Part shown: positions 62,082 through 64,000 of the stretch, in pieces
Layout of the letters: every line of letters starts with the position of its first letter
Numbering within the stretch: position 1 is the first letter of the stretch
Source: CALRWV02 sp943371965
GTDB lineage: Bacteria; Bacteroidota; JABWAT01
NCBI GenBank assembly: GCA_943371965.1
Contig: CALRWV020000012.1
Location: forward strand, 15,531-79,530
DNA length: 64,000 nt
Direction: 5' to 3'
Notes under the pieces: model-generated
What the model was told of the DNA's origin: nothing
The model's database searches: none
Seen by the model: only the letters and a program-made list of their open reading frames with translations
Program-made: the position numbers and the translations under genes

Positions 62082-63713
62082 ATGAAAAAATATTTATTGC
62101 CGGTTGCCATTAGTCTGACATTTTCCTGTGCCGTTCAGCAATATCCAACCGGTGGTCCAGTAGATTCGGAAGCACCTGAACTTGTTTCTTCATCAATCAA
62201 TTCAGGAACGACCAATTTTTCAGATGATGAAATCACCTTTCAGTTTTCAGAGTACATGGATAAAAGTTCTGTTCAGAATGCTTTGTTTATTTCGCCGTCA
62301 GTTGAAAATAAATATGAACTGAAATGGAGCGGAAAAGAAATGACTCTCCGCTTTCTGACTGACCTTAGAAAAAATGTAACTTACGTGATAACAATTGGCA
62401 CAGTTGCAGGTGACAAGAATGCTGGAAACAAACTTCCACAATCCTTTCAACTTTCCTTTTCAACCGGAAATGAAATTGATTCAACTGAAATAAAAGGTTT
62501 GGTTGTGAATGCAAAAACATTCAAACCATTTTTGGGCTCAACGGTTTTGGCATACCGGCTTTCTGAAAATAAAAACCCGAATCCTGCAAAAGATGCTGCC
62601 GATTATGTTACACAAAGTGGGGCAGACGGAAGATTCAAATTGTCATTTATGAAAGAAGATAGCTACAGATTGTTTGCAATTGATGATCAGTTCAAAAATG
62701 AAAACTGGGATTCACTTACCGAAGCCATTGCAGTTGGCGAAATTTATTCAATTCCATCTAAAAAAATTGCAGACAGCTCCTATATTTTTTTTCTGACCAA
62801 GATTGACAAGACTCCACCATCAGTTACTGGAATTGTTGTTGAAAGTTCTGATCTTTTAAAAATTACCTTCAGCGAACCTATCAATTGGAACAATTCCAAG
62901 CCAGAACTTATTCTGCAAGGTGAAAAGGACAGAACAAAAATTTATCAGTGGGAAAAAGCTGTTACCAATCCGGATCAGATTTTTATTTATATCGATTCCT
63001 TGAAAGATGGCGGATATAAATTTATACAGAAAGGGTTCTCGGATTCTGAGTTTAATCTTTCAGTTTCAGATACAACAGCATTGAGTTATTTGAAGGAAGA
63101 TAAAAAACAGAAAACCGTAATTCAGATGTTTCCGCAGGACAGTACAAAAACCCTGCTTCCATCTGAAAATATATCGCTCGTTTTCAGAAATACTTCACTT
63201 GTTGATTCATTGAAATTTTTTGAGAAACCTCTGAAAAAAGGATTAAAATGGATTCCAGTCAAAGGAGTTGAATTTCCTCAAAATAGATCGCATTTCCAGA
63301 CTCTAACAAAATCAGGCGGATGGAATCAGGATGTGCAGATCAAAGGATATCTGTTCAGGCAGAAAGATACAATTATGGTAGCATTTTCAACTTATTCTCC
63401 AAACGAAACAGGAGCAATTGCCGGATTAATTGAAAATGGAATTCCGAACAGTGAAACCGTAATTGATATGTACGCTGTCCCTGCTGCAGAATCGAAAAAA
63501 CAGACCAAATCAAAAACGGATAAATTTTCTGTCAAAGAAATTCCATCCGGAAAATATATTGTTCAGGGTTACTCAGATATCAACGGAAATCAGAAATGGG
63601 ATTCCGGTGAAATATTTCCCTGGAAAGCATCAGAACCGCGCTACTACATTCAGGACACCATTAAAGTACGTGCCAGATGGACGGTAGAAGATTTAAAACT
63701 GAAAAAATGGTGA
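62082..63713 (+). CDS. Lipoprotein with a Big_5 Ig-like domain
   Basis: The 543-aa protein has a lipoprotein signal with lipobox LTFSC, then AVQQYPTGGPVDSEAPELVSS leading into a Big_5 Ig-like domain (ITFQFSEYMDKSSVQNALFISP, LRFLTDLRKNVTYVITI). A mid-protein domain resembles carboxypeptidase-regulatory repeats (GLVVNAKTFKPFLGSTV ... GADGRFKLSFMKEDSYRLFAIDD). The C-terminal end again has a short Ig-like module (KYIVQGYSDINGNQKWDSG). This architecture is common in Bacteroidota surface lipoproteins; function is unknown. I chose the ATG at 62082, one base after the ubiX stop; longer readings would overlap ubiX. Confidence 0.85.
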   Translation: MKKYLLPVAISLTFSCAVQQYPTGGPVDSEAPELVSSSINSGTTNFSDDEITFQFSEYMDKSSVQNALFISPSVENKYELKWSGKEMTLRFLTDLRKNVTYVITIGTVAGDKNAGNKLPQSFQLSFSTGNEIDSTEIKGLVVNAKTFKPFLGSTVLAYRLSENKNPNPAKDAADYVTQSGADGRFKLSFMKEDSYRLFAIDDQFKNENWDSLTEAIAVGEIYSIPSKKIADSSYIFFLTKIDKTPPSVTGIVVESSDLLKITFSEPINWNNSKPELILQGEKDRTKIYQWEKAVTNPDQIFIYIDSLKDGGYKFIQKGFSDSEFNLSVSDTTALSYLKEDKKQKTVIQMFPQDSTKTLLPSENISLVFRNTSLVDSLKFFEKPLKKGLKWIPVKGVEFPQNRSHFQTLTKSGGWNQDVQIKGYLFRQKDTIMVAFSTYSPNETGAIAGLIENGIPNSETVIDMYAVPAAESKKQTKSKTDKFSVKEIPSGKYIVQGYSDINGNQKWDSGEIFPWKASEPRYYIQDTIKVRARWTVEDLKLKKW

Positions 63714-63721
63714 AGGAAGAA

Positions 63722-63742
63722 GTCTGGAGTCAGAAGCCAGAA
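63722..63742. repeat. Short heptad stretch
   Basis: GTCTGGA, GTCAGAA and GCCAGAA follow each other directly. The unit resembles the heptads at 8236-8270 read in reverse. Confidence 0.4.
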
Positions 63743-63745
63743 TTC

Positions 63746-63775
63746 TCAGCCAAAGGCTGATCAGCCTTTGGCTGA
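63746..63775. repeat. Perfect 30-bp palindrome made of two mini-hairpins
   Basis: CAGCC-AAA-GGCTG and CAGCC-TTT-GGCTG lie in tandem with a TCAG-type joint, so the whole 30 bp is self-complementary. It lies 32 bp after the lipoprotein stop and may act as a bidirectional terminator or repeat-family hairpin; no T-run is present. Confidence 0.6.
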
Positions 63776-63777
63776 AG

Positions 63778-63791
63778 TAGTCAGTAGTTTT
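63778..63791. repeat. Two more heptad units
   Basis: GTAGTCA and GTAGTTT match the GTNGTCN grammar of the cassette's right arm at 59297-59325. This is a short solitary stub without an associated gene. Confidence 0.4.
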
Positions 63792-63793
63792 CT

Positions 63794-63814
63794 CCCTCTC
63801 CCCGTGGGAGAGGG
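63794..63814. repeat. REP-like hairpin
   Basis: CCCTCTCCC (63794-63802), loop CGT, and GGGAGAGGG (63806-63814) form a perfect 9-bp GC-rich stem, followed by TAGGGTGAGGG. The wording is that of the widespread CCCTCTCCC...GGGTGAGGG intergenic repeats. Confidence 0.7.
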
Positions 63815-63851
63815 TAGGGTGAGGGTTCTGAATTTTCCCTGAAACAAAATA

Positions 63852-64000
63852 TGTCTTGTCCTGAAATCGGTTGACTTTAAAACACAGAAAAAGTCAACTA
63901 AAATCAGGATAAAAAATGGAAGTAAAGAATTTTAATCATTACACCGATGACTTTAAACTTAAAGTCGTTTCTGAAGTAACATCTGGAATTTATTCAAAAG
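63852..64000 (+). mobile_element. Left end of an IS3-family-like insertion sequence (cut by the window edge)
   Basis: The likely terminal repeat begins TGTCTTGTCCTGAAATCGG at 63852. A nested inverted repeat follows: TCCTGA (63859-63864) and GTTGACTTT (63870-63878) pair with AAAGTCAAC (63890-63898) and TCAGGA (63904-63909). The ATG of an orfA-type transposase starts at 63916. The right end and target duplication are outside the window. Confidence 0.65.
63916..64000 (+). CDS. Transposase OrfA, N-terminal fragment (IS3-type helix-turn-helix)
   Basis: The 28 visible codons encode a start like FNHYTDDFKLKVVSEVTSG, which matches the first helix of the Tnp-1/IS3 OrfA helix-turn-helix (pattern DFKxKVVxEVxSG). 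The frame is open to the window edge. In complete IS3-type elements OrfA binds the ends and is joined to the OrfB integrase by frameshifting; that part is not visible here. Confidence 0.65.
   Translation, partial: MEVKNFNHYTDDFKLKVVSEVTSGIYSK

Overview
The window is 64 kb of an AT-rich (high thirties % GC by eye), densely packed Gram-negative chromosome. Several traits place it in the Bacteroidota/Chlorobiota/Ignavibacteriota (FCB) group: a TonB-dependent receptor with an N-terminal carboxypeptidase-like domain, TamB and heptose-precursor enzymes of a lipopolysaccharide outer membrane, many lipoproteins, few strong Shine-Dalgarno sites, and promoters of the form TTG-N20-TAnnTTTG. HslVU, sigma-54, a large peptidase-MA/beta-propeller/barrel protein and several serine-phosphatase regulators fit an Ignavibacteria- or Kapabacteria-like lineage better than classic Bacteroidia. 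That lineage call is inference. The genes are chromosomal housekeeping genes. Accessory DNA is limited to a RES-Xre toxin-antitoxin pair, a four-helix-bundle cassette, dispersed intergenic repeats and the left end of an IS3-type element at the right edge.

Layout. 1-2.5 kb (minus strand): a TonB receptor and an OMP/GDPD lipoprotein pair. Each unit is preceded by the same CRP/FNR-like palindrome at the same distance from a -7 element. 2.4 kb: a relic of a lost PD40 gene. 2.9-8.0 kb: a receiver, a five-GAF histidine kinase and a receiver-PP2C phosphatase. 8.3-9.4 kb: a PD40 lipoprotein. 9.6-13.9 kb: DUF3109, rpoN, hslV, hslU. 14-15.7 kb (minus): a toast-rack protein and an ECF sigma factor. 15.9-18.2 kb: tmk and a C-terminal protease. 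18.2-20.8 kb (minus): rmuC and a MoeB-rhodanese fusion. 21.1-25.7 kb: a PpiD/SurA-like chaperone, a methyltransferase, aroK, aroB. 25.7-35.4 kb: a GHL10 protein, the two hldE halves, tamB, rnr. 35.6-45.7 kb: a peptidase-MA/barrel protein, an unknown protein, a class V aminotransferase, DUF2007, glgA, and a PDZ-membrane-GAF-PP2C protein. 45.7-49.2 kb (minus): an unknown gene, MOSC, a LigB-type dioxygenase, and yceI-CDGSH-marR with tandem operators on its promoter. 49.4-54.1 kb (minus): tilS-hpt-ftsH-polyprenol kinase behind two CAU tRNAs. 54.2-63.7 kb (plus): RES-Xre and an esterase, an orphan MlaF-like ATPase, an NTF2-like protein, tsaD, the four-helix-bundle cassette, trpA, chorismate mutase, mltG, ubiX and an Ig-like lipoprotein. 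The window ends in repeats and the IS end.

Functional themes are cell-envelope biogenesis (TamB, PpiD, HldE, MltG, barrel proteins), aromatic amino-acid synthesis (AroK, AroB, chorismate mutase, TrpA), proteostasis (HslVU, FtsH, Ctp), tRNA maturation (TilS beside a CAU tRNA, TsaD) and partner-switch or two-component signalling. The most unusual items are the twin class II activator sites, the inverted heptad repeats bracketing the four-helix-bundle gene, the MarR-type double operator, and the relic gene that kept its terminator.
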